Shown: positions 1 to 8,381 of the stretch, piece by piece
How the letters are laid out: each line of letters opens with the position of its first letter
Numbering within the stretch: position 1 is the first letter of the stretch
NCBI RefSeq assembly: GCF_000620705.1
Contig: NZ_JIAR01000025.1
Span: 131,501 to 195,500 of the forward strand
DNA length: 64,000 bases
From: Nocardioides sp. URHA0020
GTDB taxonomy: Bacteria > Actinomycetota > Actinomycetes > Propionibacteriales > Nocardioidaceae
Direction of reading: 5' to 3'
The notes under the pieces: generated by a model
Told to the model about the DNA's origin: nothing
Databases searched by the model: none
What the model saw: only the letters and a program-made list of their open reading frames with translations
Made by a program: the position numbers and the translations under genes

Positions 1-1304
1 TGGGTGCCGGTGTGCTGCTGCGAGGACCCGGTCGACGTGCCGTAGTTGACCGTCATCGGCGCCTGGTCGGCGGTGGTCAGCGTCACGGTCTTGCCGGGAG
101 AGTCGCTGTTCACCTCGATGATCTGGCTGGTGTGCGCGTGGTCGGCGGTCACGAAGACGCTCGTGTTGCCGACCTTCTTCGCGTACGCCAGCGCCACCTG
201 CACCGCCTCGTCGAGGTCGACCGTCTCGCCGATCTGGCCGCAGGCGTCCGCGGCGTGGTCCTGCTTGTCGATGCTGGCGCCCTCGACCTGGAGGAAGAAC
301 CCGTTGGGGTTCTGGAGCAGCTTGATGGCCTTGTCGGTCATCTCGGAGAGCTTCGGCTGCGTCGACGGGCGGGCCGGGTTGTCGGTGCACGCGACGCCCG
401 GGAGCTTGGAGCCGCCCGCGGTCGCGGCCGGGCCGACCCAGCGCACCGGCATGTTGCCCGGCGCGAAGAGGCCGAGCAGCGGCTTGCCCTGGTCGGCCGA
501 GGTGACCGCGGCGAGACCGGCGGCGTCGGTCACGGTCGTGTAGCCGCGGGCGGTGGCCTGCTGCTGCAGCGTCTGACCGGCCCAGGTGCCGGCGGTCGCG
601 GTCTCGGCGAAGGTCGTCGCGCCGCCGCCGAGGGTCACGTCGGGGCGGGCGTCGAGCAGCTGCTCGGTGATGGAGCCGAGCCCGCCCTTCTCCTTGGCCG
701 CCTCCGGGCAGGTCGCCGTCGTCTTGGTCGGGCCGTAGCAGGAGCGCGCCGAGATGTGCGAGACCTGGACGGCCGGGGTGGCGTCCTGGAGCTCGGAGGT
801 GGTGACGTCACCGGTCTTGAGGCCGTTGGCCTTCGCGAGCTCCAGCAGCGTCTGCTGCGGCTGGCCGGCCAGGTTGACCGAGATCGCGTTGTCGTAGGTC
901 TTGGTGCCGGTCGACCAGGCCGACCCGGTGGCGGCCGAGTCGGGCACGTAGTCGGGCTTGCCGGAGGTCTTGTCCAGCGAGTACGTCGTGTACTGGCCCG
1001 TCAGCGGCAGTGCGTCGATCCCGGCGAACCGACCGGCCGCGCCCTTGGCGTAGTTGCGGGCGACCGTGATCTCCGAGTCGCCCATGCCGTCGCCGATCAG
1101 GAGGATGACGTTGCGGGCGTGTCCACCCACGACGGCCTTGCGCACGCCGTCGGTGCGGTCACCGGCGTTGCGGGTGGCGCCGCCGTGGTCGGACAGGGCG
1201 GTGGGGCTCGAGGTGCCGGCGAAGGCGAGGGTGCCGGTCACCGAGACCGCGAGGGTGGCCAGGCCGGCGACGGCGAGCCAGGGCCGAGAGGTGCGTGCAT
1301 GCAT
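1..1304 (-). CDS. phoA: Alkaline phosphatase, PhoA type (3' end outside window)
   Basis: Secreted alkaline phosphatase that hydrolyses phosphomonoesters outside the cytoplasm. An N-terminal signal peptide (Arg4 and Arg7, hydrophobic core about residues 9-29) is followed by the metal-binding stretch [10 protein letters not shown] (Asp72) and the nucleophile motif [10 protein letters not shown] with Ser123. Close to the window edge come VTADHAHTS, which carries zinc ligands, and QQHTGT, matching the last zinc-binding His of E. coli PhoA. About 434 codons are visible; the last 35-40 residues lie outside. A GGAAGGACC Shine-Dalgarno stretch about 8 bases upstream supports this start; the second nearby ATG is out of frame. 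I did not recognise a Pho box. The family is firm; the symbol is by homology only. Confidence 0.93.
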   Translation of the reverse strand, partial: MHARTSRPWLAVAGLATLAVSVTGTLAFAGTSSPTALSDHGGATRNAGDRTDGVRKAVVGGHARNVILLIGDGMGDSEITVARNYAKGAAGRFAGIDALPLTGQYTTYSLDKTSGKPDYVPDSAATGSAWSTGTKTYDNAISVNLAGQPQQTLLELAKANGLKTGDVTTSELQDATPAVQVSHISARSCYGPTKTTATCPEAAKEKGGLGSITEQLLDARPDVTLGGGATTFAETATAGTWAGQTLQQQATARGYTTVTDAAGLAAVTSADQGKPLLGLFAPGNMPVRWVGPAATAGGSKLPGVACTDNPARPSTQPKLSEMTDKAIKLLQNPNGFFLQVEGASIDKQDHAADACGQIGETVDLDEAVQVALAYAKKVGNTSVFVTADHAHTSQIIEVNSDSPGKTVTLTTADQAPMTVNYGTSTGSSQQHTGT

Positions 1305-1397
1305 GCCGCAGTGGTCCTTCCGAGTCGGGATGTCGACCCGAGCCGACCAGTCCCGGATGAACGGCTCCCGTCGCCGCGGTGACGGGCGCACGGCGCC

Positions 1398-2345
1398 TCA
1401 GCGTCGTCCCCGCGCGCCGGGCGTCTCCCCCGTCCAGCGGCGGTGCGCGGCGATGAAGCTGGAGGCCTCGGCGTACCCCAGGCGCAGCCCCACCTCCTCG
1501 ACCGAGAGGCGACCGGTGCCCAGCAGCTCCTCGGCCATCGACGCGCGCACCTCGTCGAGCAGGTGCTGATAGCTGGTGCCGTCCGCCGCCAGCCGTCGCC
1601 GCACGGTCCGCTCGCTCATCCCGAGGGAGGCGGCGACCGCGGCCGTCGGCGCGCCGACCGGCAGCCGTTGCGTGACGAGCACCCGCACCTGCCCGGCGAA
1701 CCCGGAGCGCTCGCGTCGCGCCCCGACCACGTCGCGGCACGCGGCCTCGCAGGCAGCCAGGCTGGCCGGCTCGGAGTGCGCCAGCGGCCGGTCCAGCTCG
1801 GCGAGGTCGAAGGACAGCACGCGCGCGGCCTCGTCACCCGCGGACCGGATGGGCAACCGGGCCAGCTCGGCGAGGACCGCCCGGATGGCCGCCGCGTCGC
1901 GCTCGACCAGGAAGCGGCGTACGTCGGCGGGCAGCCCCGCCCCGTCGACGACGATCCGCACCCGCTGCCCGTCCAGCTCGACCCGCGGGATCGCGAAGGT
2001 GTGGCTCAGGTCGAGGAAGCGCAGCGCGACGTCCATCGCCTCGTGGACCGTGCGACTGGCCAGCAGGGCGTAGCCCAGGACGCCGAAGGTCGACGCGCGG
2101 TAGCGGCGCCCGACCTCCGGCCCGACCTCGCCGAGCCGGCCGCGCAGGTTGCGCACCACGCGCAGCTCCTGCGCGGCGGTGACCTCGACGGCCGCCACGA
2201 GCTCGACGGCGGTCAGCCCGGACCCGCTCAGCACCACGTCGTCGGCCACCCCGCGCTCTCGGGCGTGCTCGAGCAGCAGGGCCACCCCGGCGACGGCGCG
2301 CGGGAAGTCCCAGTCCCGCACGGCGGCGTCGGCGAACCTGACCAT
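1398..2345 (-). CDS. AraC family transcriptional regulator
   Basis: Protein of 315 residues. The first 200 or so resemble the arabinose-binding-like ligand domain of the OruR/ArgR branch (start MVRFADAAVRDWDF, then an effector-binding fold). The C-terminal 80 residues form the double helix-turn-helix of AraC proteins, with AASLGMSERTVRRRL as the first recognition region and VEEVGLRLGYAEASSF as the second. It is divergent from the flavin monooxygenase gene across a gap of only 49 bases, so it most likely controls that gene and itself. A CATAAT hexamer on its own strand (2353-2358) lies 7 bases before the ATG, which suggests a leaderless transcript. The effector cannot be read from sequence; a ketone or fatty acid would suit the neighbour. 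Confidence 0.88.
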   Translation of the reverse strand: MVRFADAAVRDWDFPRAVAGVALLLEHARERGVADDVVLSGSGLTAVELVAAVEVTAAQELRVVRNLRGRLGEVGPEVGRRYRASTFGVLGYALLASRTVHEAMDVALRFLDLSHTFAIPRVELDGQRVRIVVDGAGLPADVRRFLVERDAAAIRAVLAELARLPIRSAGDEAARVLSFDLAELDRPLAHSEPASLAACEAACRDVVGARRERSGFAGQVRVLVTQRLPVGAPTAAVAASLGMSERTVRRRLAADGTSYQHLLDEVRASMAEELLGTGRLSVEEVGLRLGYAEASSFIAAHRRWTGETPGARGRR

Positions 2346-2394
2346 GTCCGGAATTATGGATCGTGCGGCCGGCCGCGCACCCTACGGTCGACCC
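2346..2394. promoter_or_regulatory. Divergent promoter region, AraC gene / flavin monooxygenase
   Basis: Only 49 bases separate the two start codons. On the plus strand TACGGT (2383-2388) lies 6 bases before the monooxygenase ATG. On the minus strand CATAAT (2353-2358) lies 7 bases before the regulator ATG. Neither start has a clear Shine-Dalgarno sequence, so both mRNAs are probably leaderless. An AraC site must overlap these promoters if the regulator acts here. Confidence 0.55.
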
Positions 2395-3843
2395 ATGAGT
2401 CCACGAGCAGTCGTGATCGGCGCGGGGTTCGGCGGCCTGGGGGCCGCCCACGCCCTGCGCGAGGCCGGCATCACCGACGTCACGGTCCTCGAGCGCGCCG
2501 ACGCGGTCGGCGGGGTCTGGCGCGAGAACACCTACCCGGGCGCGGCCTGCGACGTGCCCTCACCGCTCTACTCGTGGTCCTGGGCGACCAACCCCGACTG
2601 GTCGCGCCGCTACTCGGCGCAGCCGGAGATCCTCTCCTACATCGAGCGCACGGCGGCAGACCGCGGGCTGCTCGACCTCGTGCGCACGGGCAGCACCGTC
2701 ACCGGGCTGACCTGGGACGGCTCCTGCTGGCGGGTGACCACCACGACCGGCTCGTACGACGCTGACGTGGTCGTCGCGGCGGTCGGTCAGCTGTCGGAGC
2801 CGGTCGTGCCCGACATCGCCGGCGCCGAGACCTTCGCCGGCCCCGCCTTCCACTCCGCCGAGTGGCGCCACGACGTCGACCTGGACGGCAAGCGGGTCGC
2901 CGTGATCGGGACCGGCGCCAGCGCCGTCCAGCTCGTGCCCGGCATCGTCGACGAGGTCGCCGCGATGACGGTCTTCCAGCGGTCCGCGCCGTACGTCGTG
3001 GTGCGCCCCGACCGGCGCTACTCCCCGCTCCACCACCGGCTCTTCCGCCGGTTCCCGGCCGTCCTGGCGGCCGAGCGGCGTGCGACGTACGAGCTCACGG
3101 AGCTCTTCAACCGCGCCCTCGAGGGCACCTCCCTGGTGAAGCGGCCGCTGATGGCCGCGATCAAGGCGGTCTGGCGGCTGCACCTGCGGCGCGGCGTGCC
3201 CGACCCCGAGCTGCGCAGGCGACTGGTGCCCGACTACCCGCTCGGCTGCAAGCGCCTGCTCTTCTCCAACGACTGGTACCCCGCCCTCGCCCGGGACCAC
3301 GTCGACGTCGTCAGCGAGCGCGTGACCGGGATCGAGCCGACCGGCGTCCGCACCGCCGACGGCCGGCTGCACGCGGTCGACGTGCTGATCTGGGGCACCG
3401 GCTTCGCCGCGACGGACTACCTCGGACGGATCGACGTGCGCGGCGTCGACGACGTGTCGCTGCGCGACGTGTGGGCCGACGGCGCCCGTGCCCACCTCGG
3501 TCTGACGGTGCCCGGCTTCCCCAACCTCTTCTGCGTCTACGGGCCCAACACCAACCTGGGCGGCAGCTCGATCATCCAGATGCTGGAGGCGCAGGCGGGC
3601 TGGATCGCCCAGGTGGCGCGCGGCATCGCGGACGGACGCGGCCCGGCGCTCGCAGTACGCCGCGAGGTGTGGCTCGCGTACGACGAGGAGATGCAGTCGC
3701 GCCTCGGGTCGGGCATCTGGTCGCACTGCGACAGCTGGTACCGCGACGGCGCCCGGATCACCACGAACTGGCCGGGCCAGGTGGCGGAGTACCAGCGCCG
3801 GCTCGCCCGCGTGGACTGGGCCGAGCTGGAGCGGGTCGGCTAG
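2395..3843 (+). CDS. Flavin-containing / Baeyer-Villiger-type monooxygenase
   Basis: FAD- and NADPH-dependent monooxygenase of 482 residues that would insert oxygen into a ketone or oxidise a heteroatom. The FAD Rossmann motif VIGAGFGGLGAA is at residues 7-18 and a second, NADPH-binding GxGxxA motif (VIGTGASAVQ) lies mid-protein. Between them FAGPAFHSAEW fits the Baeyer-Villiger fingerprint FxGxxxHxxxW, although Arg follows the Trp where Pro or Asp is usual. The start chosen is the ATG after a TACGGT hexamer; an upstream in-frame extension would run through the regulator gene. Its stop codon shares a CTAG with the convergent enoyl-CoA hydratase stop. The substrate is unknown. Confidence 0.9.
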   Translation: MSPRAVVIGAGFGGLGAAHALREAGITDVTVLERADAVGGVWRENTYPGAACDVPSPLYSWSWATNPDWSRRYSAQPEILSYIERTAADRGLLDLVRTGSTVTGLTWDGSCWRVTTTTGSYDADVVVAAVGQLSEPVVPDIAGAETFAGPAFHSAEWRHDVDLDGKRVAVIGTGASAVQLVPGIVDEVAAMTVFQRSAPYVVVRPDRRYSPLHHRLFRRFPAVLAAERRATYELTELFNRALEGTSLVKRPLMAAIKAVWRLHLRRGVPDPELRRRLVPDYPLGCKRLLFSNDWYPALARDHVDVVSERVTGIEPTGVRTADGRLHAVDVLIWGTGFAATDYLGRIDVRGVDDVSLRDVWADGARAHLGLTVPGFPNLFCVYGPNTNLGGSSIIQMLEAQAGWIAQVARGIADGRGPALAVRREVWLAYDEEMQSRLGSGIWSHCDSWYRDGARITTNWPGQVAEYQRRLARVDWAELERVG

Positions 3844-4499
3844 CGACTCTCGCGCAGGGCGGCGACGACGCCGGCGAACATCGTGGCCTTGATCTTCCCC
3901 AGCGTCGCCCGGTCCTTGCCCGCGAGGTCGCGGACCCGGCCGGCAGCGGCCGCCGCCAGCTCCTCGATCGGCACGACGGCGTCGACGATCCCCGCAGCGC
4001 GCGCGTCGTCCGCGGCGTACCGACGGCCCGTCGTCATCGAATCGATGGCCGCCTGCGGGGTCAGCTTGGCCGTGATCAGGGCGTTCATCCCGGGGGTGAA
4101 CGGGATGTGGATGTCGACCTCGGGGAAGCAGAAGTAGCCACGCTCGGTGCGCATCACCCGGTAGTCGTGGGCCATCGCCAGCATGGCGCCCGCCCCGAAC
4201 GCGTGACCGTTGACGGCGGCGATCGTCGGGACGGGCAGGGTGAGGACCCGCTCGAAGAGCCCGTGGACGCGTGCGACGTACGAGCCGAGCTCGTCGGGGT
4301 GCGCGCCGAGCCAGTCCAGGTCGAGCCCGTTCGTGTAGAACTTGCCCGTCCCGGACGTGACCAGGGCGGCCGGCTCCGTGCTGGCGGCCAGGTCGTCGAG
4401 GAAGCCCTCGACGGTGCTGAGCCACTCCGGCGAGAAGCGGTTCTCGTCGTCTCCGAGGTCGATCGTCCAGAGCGGTCCGTCGTGGGTCAGCATCGGCAT
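3840..4499 (-). CDS. Enoyl-CoA hydratase/isomerase family protein
   Basis: Crotonase-fold protein of 219 residues, shorter than typical hydratases (about 260). The oxyanion-hole segment is VNGHAFGAGAMLAMAHDYRVM near residue 100. The following GYFCFPEVDIHIPF resembles delta3-delta2-enoyl-CoA isomerases of the plant ECI type, so an isomerase acting on unsaturated fatty acyl-CoA is more likely than a hydratase; this is inference. Two in-frame ATGs (4499 and 4493) are possible; neither has a strong ribosome-binding site. It lies 24 bases downstream of the VOC gene on the same strand and may be cotranscribed. It is convergent with the monooxygenase. Confidence 0.85.
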   Translation of the reverse strand: MPMLTHDGPLWTIDLGDDENRFSPEWLSTVEGFLDDLAASTEPAALVTSGTGKFYTNGLDLDWLGAHPDELGSYVARVHGLFERVLTLPVPTIAAVNGHAFGAGAMLAMAHDYRVMRTERGYFCFPEVDIHIPFTPGMNALITAKLTPQAAIDSMTTGRRYAADDARAAGIVDAVVPIEELAAAAAGRVRDLAGKDRATLGKIKATMFAGVVAALRESR

Positions 4500-4523
4500 G
4501 GGAGAACTACAGCACGACGCGCG

Positions 4524-4943
4524 TCACTCCCCGGCGGCACCCGAGATGTTGACCATCCAGCCGACGCCGTACTTGTCCTCGAGGTCGCCGAACCAGTCAC
4601 CCCAGGGCGCCTTCTCCAGCGGCACGTTGACGGTGCCGCCGGCGACGAGACCGTCGAACCAGCCGCGCAGGGTGTCGACGTCGTCGCCACTAAGGGCGAT
4701 GCGCCCGTTGTGGAGGTCGCCCTCCATGTGGCTGGGGACGTCGGACCCCATCAGCTGCAGGGTGTCGGAGATCGACAGCGCCGAGTGCATCACCTGGTCG
4801 GCCTCGCTCTCGGGCACGCCCATGCCGCCCTGGTCCGCGAACGTCATCACCTCGAGCCGTCCGCCGAGCACGGACTGGTAGAACGTCATCGCCTCGCGGG
4901 CCTGGCCGCGGAAGGCGAGGTACGGGTTGAGCTGGGTGGCCAT
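4524..4943 (-). CDS. VOC family protein, PhnB-like
   Basis: Protein of 139 residues in the vicinal-oxygen-chelate superfamily, PhnB-like branch. It begins ATQLNPYLAFRGQAREAMTF and carries the usual VLGGRLEVMTF, SALSISDTLQLMGSD and APWGDWFGDLEDKYGVGWM segments, the last typical of this branch. Members are small cytoplasmic proteins, mostly without a proven reaction; the absence of an obvious metal triad argues against true glyoxalase activity. AAGGAG with 7-base spacing fixes the start at the MATQLN methionine although the frame stays open far upstream. The enoyl-CoA hydratase gene follows 24 bases downstream. Confidence 0.87.
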   Translation of the reverse strand: MATQLNPYLAFRGQAREAMTFYQSVLGGRLEVMTFADQGGMGVPESEADQVMHSALSISDTLQLMGSDVPSHMEGDLHNGRIALSGDDVDTLRGWFDGLVAGGTVNVPLEKAPWGDWFGDLEDKYGVGWMVNISGAAGE

Positions 4944-5031
4944 GTCGTGCTCCTTCGTCGGCGGGTGTGCAGGCTCTGACCACCCTGCCACCGAGAAGTC
5001 ATCGCTGGGCGGGGATCCTCGTCGCCGCATC

Positions 5032-5049
5032 CCACCCGCTCCGGGGTGG
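5032..5049 (+). promoter_or_regulatory. CCACCC-N6-GGGTGG palindrome, copy 1
   Basis: Perfect inverted repeat CCACCC-GCTCCG-GGGTGG. It ends 23 bases before the hexamer TACGTT (5073-5078), which is itself 6 bases before the ATG at 5085. If transcription starts at that ATG, the palindrome is centred near -44, where class II activators bind. The same element at the same distance precedes three more genes in the window. Confidence 0.55.
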
Positions 5050-5084
5050 TGCCGGACAGCCCGACCCCCACCTACGTTCGCCCC

Positions 5085-5534
5085 ATGTGGAGGCGGCGCG
5101 CATCGGTGCTCCGACGGACCGGGACGGTCGGGACGGCACTCGGGCTGACGATCGGATCGGTCCTCCTGACCGGTTGCGGTGAGGCCCGCGTGCGGGCCGA
5201 CGACGACCTGTGCGCCCAGTACGGGCAGCTCGTCGAGAGGCTGGACTCGCTGGACGGCGTCGACCCCGACACGGTGGCCGTCGACGAGCTGCGCTCGCAG
5301 GTCGACGACGTGCAGCAGCAGCTCGACGCGTTCCAGGCCGTGGCCGAGGGCCGCCTCGACACCCTGGTCTCGACGCTGCGGGCCGCTGTCAACGACCTCG
5401 TCCTGTCGGCGACCACCGCGGGCGAGGACGCGCTCGAGACCGCCCGCCCGCTGCTCGAGGACTCGTTGGACGACGTGCGTGAGGCCTGGGCGACCGTGCA
5501 GCAGGTCGCGGACGTCAGGTGCGACGTGCCATGA
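5085..5534 (+). CDS. Small secreted lipoprotein with coiled-coil body
   Basis: Predicted lipoprotein of 149 residues. An Arg-rich N-terminus (MWRRRASVLRR) and hydrophobic segment end in the lipobox LLTGC, so Cys would be lipidated and the protein anchored outside the membrane. The rest is acidic, predicted helical and rich in heptad-like Leu/Val spacing (VDDVQQQLDAFQAV). I do not recognise a named family and assign no function. The start follows TACGTT by 6 bases with no ribosome-binding site, so the mRNA is probably leaderless. The palindrome upstream links it to the SHOCT, P-type ATPase and DUF6325 genes. A second lipoprotein of similar size and style is at 44040. Confidence 0.8.
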   Translation: MWRRRASVLRRTGTVGTALGLTIGSVLLTGCGEARVRADDDLCAQYGQLVERLDSLDGVDPDTVAVDELRSQVDDVQQQLDAFQAVAEGRLDTLVSTLRAAVNDLVLSATTAGEDALETARPLLEDSLDDVREAWATVQQVADVRCDVP

Positions 5535-5538
5535 GGAC

Positions 5539-5559
5539 GATCGCGCGCCCCGCGCGGTC
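5539..5559 (+). terminator. Possible hairpin terminator after the lipoprotein gene
   Basis: Nine-base inverted repeat GATCGCGCG / CGCGCGGTC with a CCC loop and one G-T pair, starting 5 bases after the stop codon. There is no T-run, as is common in high-GC actinobacteria. Confidence 0.4.
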
Positions 5560-5595
5560 GCTCGGCGACGATCAGCGACCAGGAAGCAGGGCGAG

Positions 5596-6993
5596 ATGAG
5601 TGCAGATGATGTGAAGCTCCTGCTCGAGGCGCTGGTCGTGCTCGGCTGCATCGTGATGGGCACGCGGGCCGGCGGCGTCGGCGTGGGTCTGTGGGGCGGT
5701 CTCGGCACCGGCGTGCTGGTGTTCATCTTCGGCGAGCCGCCGGGCGAGCCACCGGCGGCCGCGTTGGCGATCATCCTGGCGGTGGTCACGGCCGCGGCGA
5801 TGATGCAGGCCGCCGGCGGCATCGACTGGATGGTGGCCATGGCCGCGCGCGTCATCGAGAAGCGCCCGCAGCAGATCACGCTGATCGCACCGTTGACGGC
5901 GTTCGTCTTCTCGATCGGCGCCGGCACCAGCAACATCATCTACCCGCTGCTCCCGGTGATCTACGACGTGTCCTACCGCAACCACATCCGGCCGTCGCGG
6001 CCGCTGACGGTGACCGTGGTCCAGTCCGGCATGGCGCTCGCCGCCTCACCGGTGTCGGCCGCGATGGCGGCGATGCTCACCCTGACCGACGTGGCGCCGT
6101 ACGACCTCGGGCTGACGCAGATCCTCGCCATCACGGTGCCGTCCTGCGTGATCGGCATCATCGTGACGTCCCTGGTCGTGAACCGGATGTGGAAGGACCT
6201 CGACGACGACCCCGCCGTCCAGGCCCGGATCAGCGCCGGAGAGCTCGCGGCTCCGGGCACGTCGGCGACCGACGCACCCGCGGCCGACGCACCGGCGAGC
6301 GACGGGACGCCGGCGTCGTCGGCGCTGAGCTACACCTCCGCCGGGAGGAACTCCGCGCTGGCGTTCTTCGCCGGTGTCGTCGTGATCGTCATCCTCGGGC
6401 TCTTCCCCGACCTGCGGCCCTCCTTCCCCGTGGAGGGCGAGGGCAGCGTGTCGATCGACATGACGACCACCATCGTGATGGTCATGTTCGCGGTCGGCGT
6501 CGCGATCCTCTTCCTCGGCAAGCCGAAGGTCGAGGAGGTCCCCGACCAGTCGGTCTTCAAGGCCGGCATGATCTCCGCGATCGCTCTCTTCGGGATCGCG
6601 TGGCTCACCGCGACGTTCATCTCCGCGCACGAGGAGCGGATCATCGACACGATCGGGGGCTGGGTCACCGACTGGAAGTTCCTCTTCGCGCTCGCCGTCT
6701 TCCTCGTGGCCGCCCTCACCACCAGCCAGTCCACGGCGACCCGGACGATCGTGCCCATCGGCCTCGCCGCGGGCCTCTCACCCGGTCTCGTCACCGGCAT
6801 GTGGGCCGGCGCGCTCAGCGGCGTCTACACGCTCCCCGCGAACGGCACCCAGATCGCGGCGGCGAACTTCGACCTCAGTGGCACCACCAAGCTGGGCAAC
6901 AAGCTCATCGACCACAGCTTCTTCGTCCCGATGCTGATCATGACCGTGGTCACCGTCGGCGTCGGCGCACTCATCGGCTCCGTCCTCTTCTGA
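5596..6993 (+). CDS. Anaerobic C4-dicarboxylate transporter, Dcu family
   Basis: Inner-membrane transporter of 465 residues, related to DcuA/DcuB, which exchange fumarate, malate, aspartate and succinate. The N-terminal half has the family pattern: GTRAGGVGVGLWGGLG, LQ/MMQAAGGIDWM, then IGAGTSNIIYPLLPVIYDVS and SPVSAAMAAML. About ten to eleven hydrophobic segments are visible. A hydrophilic Ala/Asp/Pro-rich loop (about residues 217-245) interrupts the membrane part and seems longer than in E. coli DcuB. The start is the ATG after AGGAAGCAGGGCGAG. It begins a run with the M20 peptidase (35-base gap) and the MFS gene, which suggests uptake or exchange of a dicarboxylate or of a dipeptide breakdown product; that link is inference. 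Confidence 0.87.
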   Translation: MSADDVKLLLEALVVLGCIVMGTRAGGVGVGLWGGLGTGVLVFIFGEPPGEPPAAALAIILAVVTAAAMMQAAGGIDWMVAMAARVIEKRPQQITLIAPLTAFVFSIGAGTSNIIYPLLPVIYDVSYRNHIRPSRPLTVTVVQSGMALAASPVSAAMAAMLTLTDVAPYDLGLTQILAITVPSCVIGIIVTSLVVNRMWKDLDDDPAVQARISAGELAAPGTSATDAPAADAPASDGTPASSALSYTSAGRNSALAFFAGVVVIVILGLFPDLRPSFPVEGEGSVSIDMTTTIVMVMFAVGVAILFLGKPKVEEVPDQSVFKAGMISAIALFGIAWLTATFISAHEERIIDTIGGWVTDWKFLFALAVFLVAALTTSQSTATRTIVPIGLAAGLSPGLVTGMWAGALSGVYTLPANGTQIAAANFDLSGTTKLGNKLIDHSFFVPMLIMTVVTVGVGALIGSVLF

Positions 6994-7028
6994 CGGACCA
7001 CTCCCGCCACCCACGCACAGGAGGACCC

Positions 7029-8381
7029 ATGGAGCTCCAGGAGATCGAGAAGCGGGCGAGGGCGATGATGCCGAGCCTCATCACGCAGCTGGAGCAGCTG
7101 GTCGCGCTGCCGTCGGTCGCGTTCCCCGGCTACCCGTCCGAGCCGGTCCACGAGATGGCGGCGACGACGCTCGACATGTTCCGCGAGGTCGGCTTCACCG
7201 ACGCCCGGCTGATGGAGGTGCCGACCGGCTACCCGCCCATCTACGCCGAGGCGCCGGGCCCGACGGGCTCTCCGGTCGTGCTGCTCTACGCCCACTACGA
7301 CGTGCAGCCCGCCCCTCCCGAGCAGGGCTGGACGTCGGACCCGTGGACCGCCACCCACAAGAACGGACGGATCTACGGGCGGGGCGCGGCCGACGACAAG
7401 GGTGGCCTGGTGGCCCACCTCGGCACGATGCGCGTCTTCGACGGTGCCCCGCCGTGCACGGTCAAGCTCGTCCTCGAGGGGATGGAGGAGACCGAGAGCA
7501 ACCTGGAGGCCTTCGTCGGGGCACATCCCGACCTCTTCCAGTGCGACGTCTTCGTCGTCTGCGACATGGGCAACCTGACCGTCGGCGAGCCGATCCTCAC
7601 GACTGCGCTCCGTGGCGACGTCGCCTGCGTCGCCACGGTGCGCACCCTCGAGCACCCGCTGCACTCCGGGGTCTTCGGTGGCGCCGCGCCCGACGCGATG
7701 ATGACGCTCGCCCGGCTGCTCTCGAGCCTGCACGACGCGGAGGGCAACGTCGCCGTCGCCGGCGTCTCGAGCGGCGAGTGGACCGGGGCCGACATGAGCG
7801 CCGACGACTTCGAGGCGAGCGCCGACCTCGCCGACGGCGTCCGGCTCACCGGGACGGGAAGCATCGGCACCCGGCTGTGGTCGCGGCCCTCGGTCTCGGC
7901 GATCGGCATCGACATGACGCCCGTCGCCACCTCGTCCAACGTGCTGATCCCCGAGGCCCGGGCCAAGATCTCCATGCGCATCGTGCCCGGCTCCGATCCC
8001 GTCCAGGAGCTCGACGCCCTGGTCGCCCACCTCGAGTCGCACACGCCGTACGGCGCCCAGCTGGACGTGCAGCGGACCAAGGAGGCGCCGCCGTTCCGGT
8101 GCGCCACCGACGGGCCCGGGTACGCCGCCGCGCGGGTCGCGCTCGAGGAGGCGTACGGCAAGCCCGCCGCGGAGGCCGGGTCCGGTGGGTCGATCCCGCT
8201 GCTGCGCACCCTCCAGCAGGCGTGCCCCGGTGCGGAGTTCATCCTGTGGGGGCCCGAGGACGTGGCCGAGGCACGGATCCACGCCTCCGACGAGAGCGTC
8301 GACCCGGCCGAGATCGAGAAGATGGTGGTCGCGCAGTCACGGCTGCTGGTCCACCTGACCGAGGGCGCAGCGCTCCGATGA
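7029..8381 (+). CDS. M20 family metallopeptidase (dipeptidase type)
   Basis: Cytoplasmic dinuclear zinc hydrolase of 450 residues. The M20 ligand set is visible in order: LLYAHYDVQ (His), GRGAADDKGG (bridging Asp), LEGMEETES (catalytic Glu and ligand Glu), VFVVCDMGN (Asp) and a late His in ARIHASDESVD. A dimerisation domain is inserted at about residues 195-310. The Asp-Val-Gln after His and the whole layout fit the carnosinase/dipeptidase group rather than deacylases. AGGAGG with suitable spacing supports the start. Its stop overlaps the MFS start (ATGA), so translation is probably coupled. Confidence 0.9.
   Translation: MELQEIEKRARAMMPSLITQLEQLVALPSVAFPGYPSEPVHEMAATTLDMFREVGFTDARLMEVPTGYPPIYAEAPGPTGSPVVLLYAHYDVQPAPPEQGWTSDPWTATHKNGRIYGRGAADDKGGLVAHLGTMRVFDGAPPCTVKLVLEGMEETESNLEAFVGAHPDLFQCDVFVVCDMGNLTVGEPILTTALRGDVACVATVRTLEHPLHSGVFGGAAPDAMMTLARLLSSLHDAEGNVAVAGVSSGEWTGADMSADDFEASADLADGVRLTGTGSIGTRLWSRPSVSAIGIDMTPVATSSNVLIPEARAKISMRIVPGSDPVQELDALVAHLESHTPYGAQLDVQRTKEAPPFRCATDGPGYAAARVALEEAYGKPAAEAGSGGSIPLLRTLQQACPGAEFILWGPEDVAEARIHASDESVDPAEIEKMVVAQSRLLVHLTEGAALR

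Noticed and set aside
12..1382. Long plus-strand reading frame opposite the phosphatase gene
   Set aside because: Arg/Gly/Val-rich translation with no motif. It mirrors a clear alkaline phosphatase on the other strand and is a GC-driven shadow. The same applies to the many other long overlapping frames in this window.
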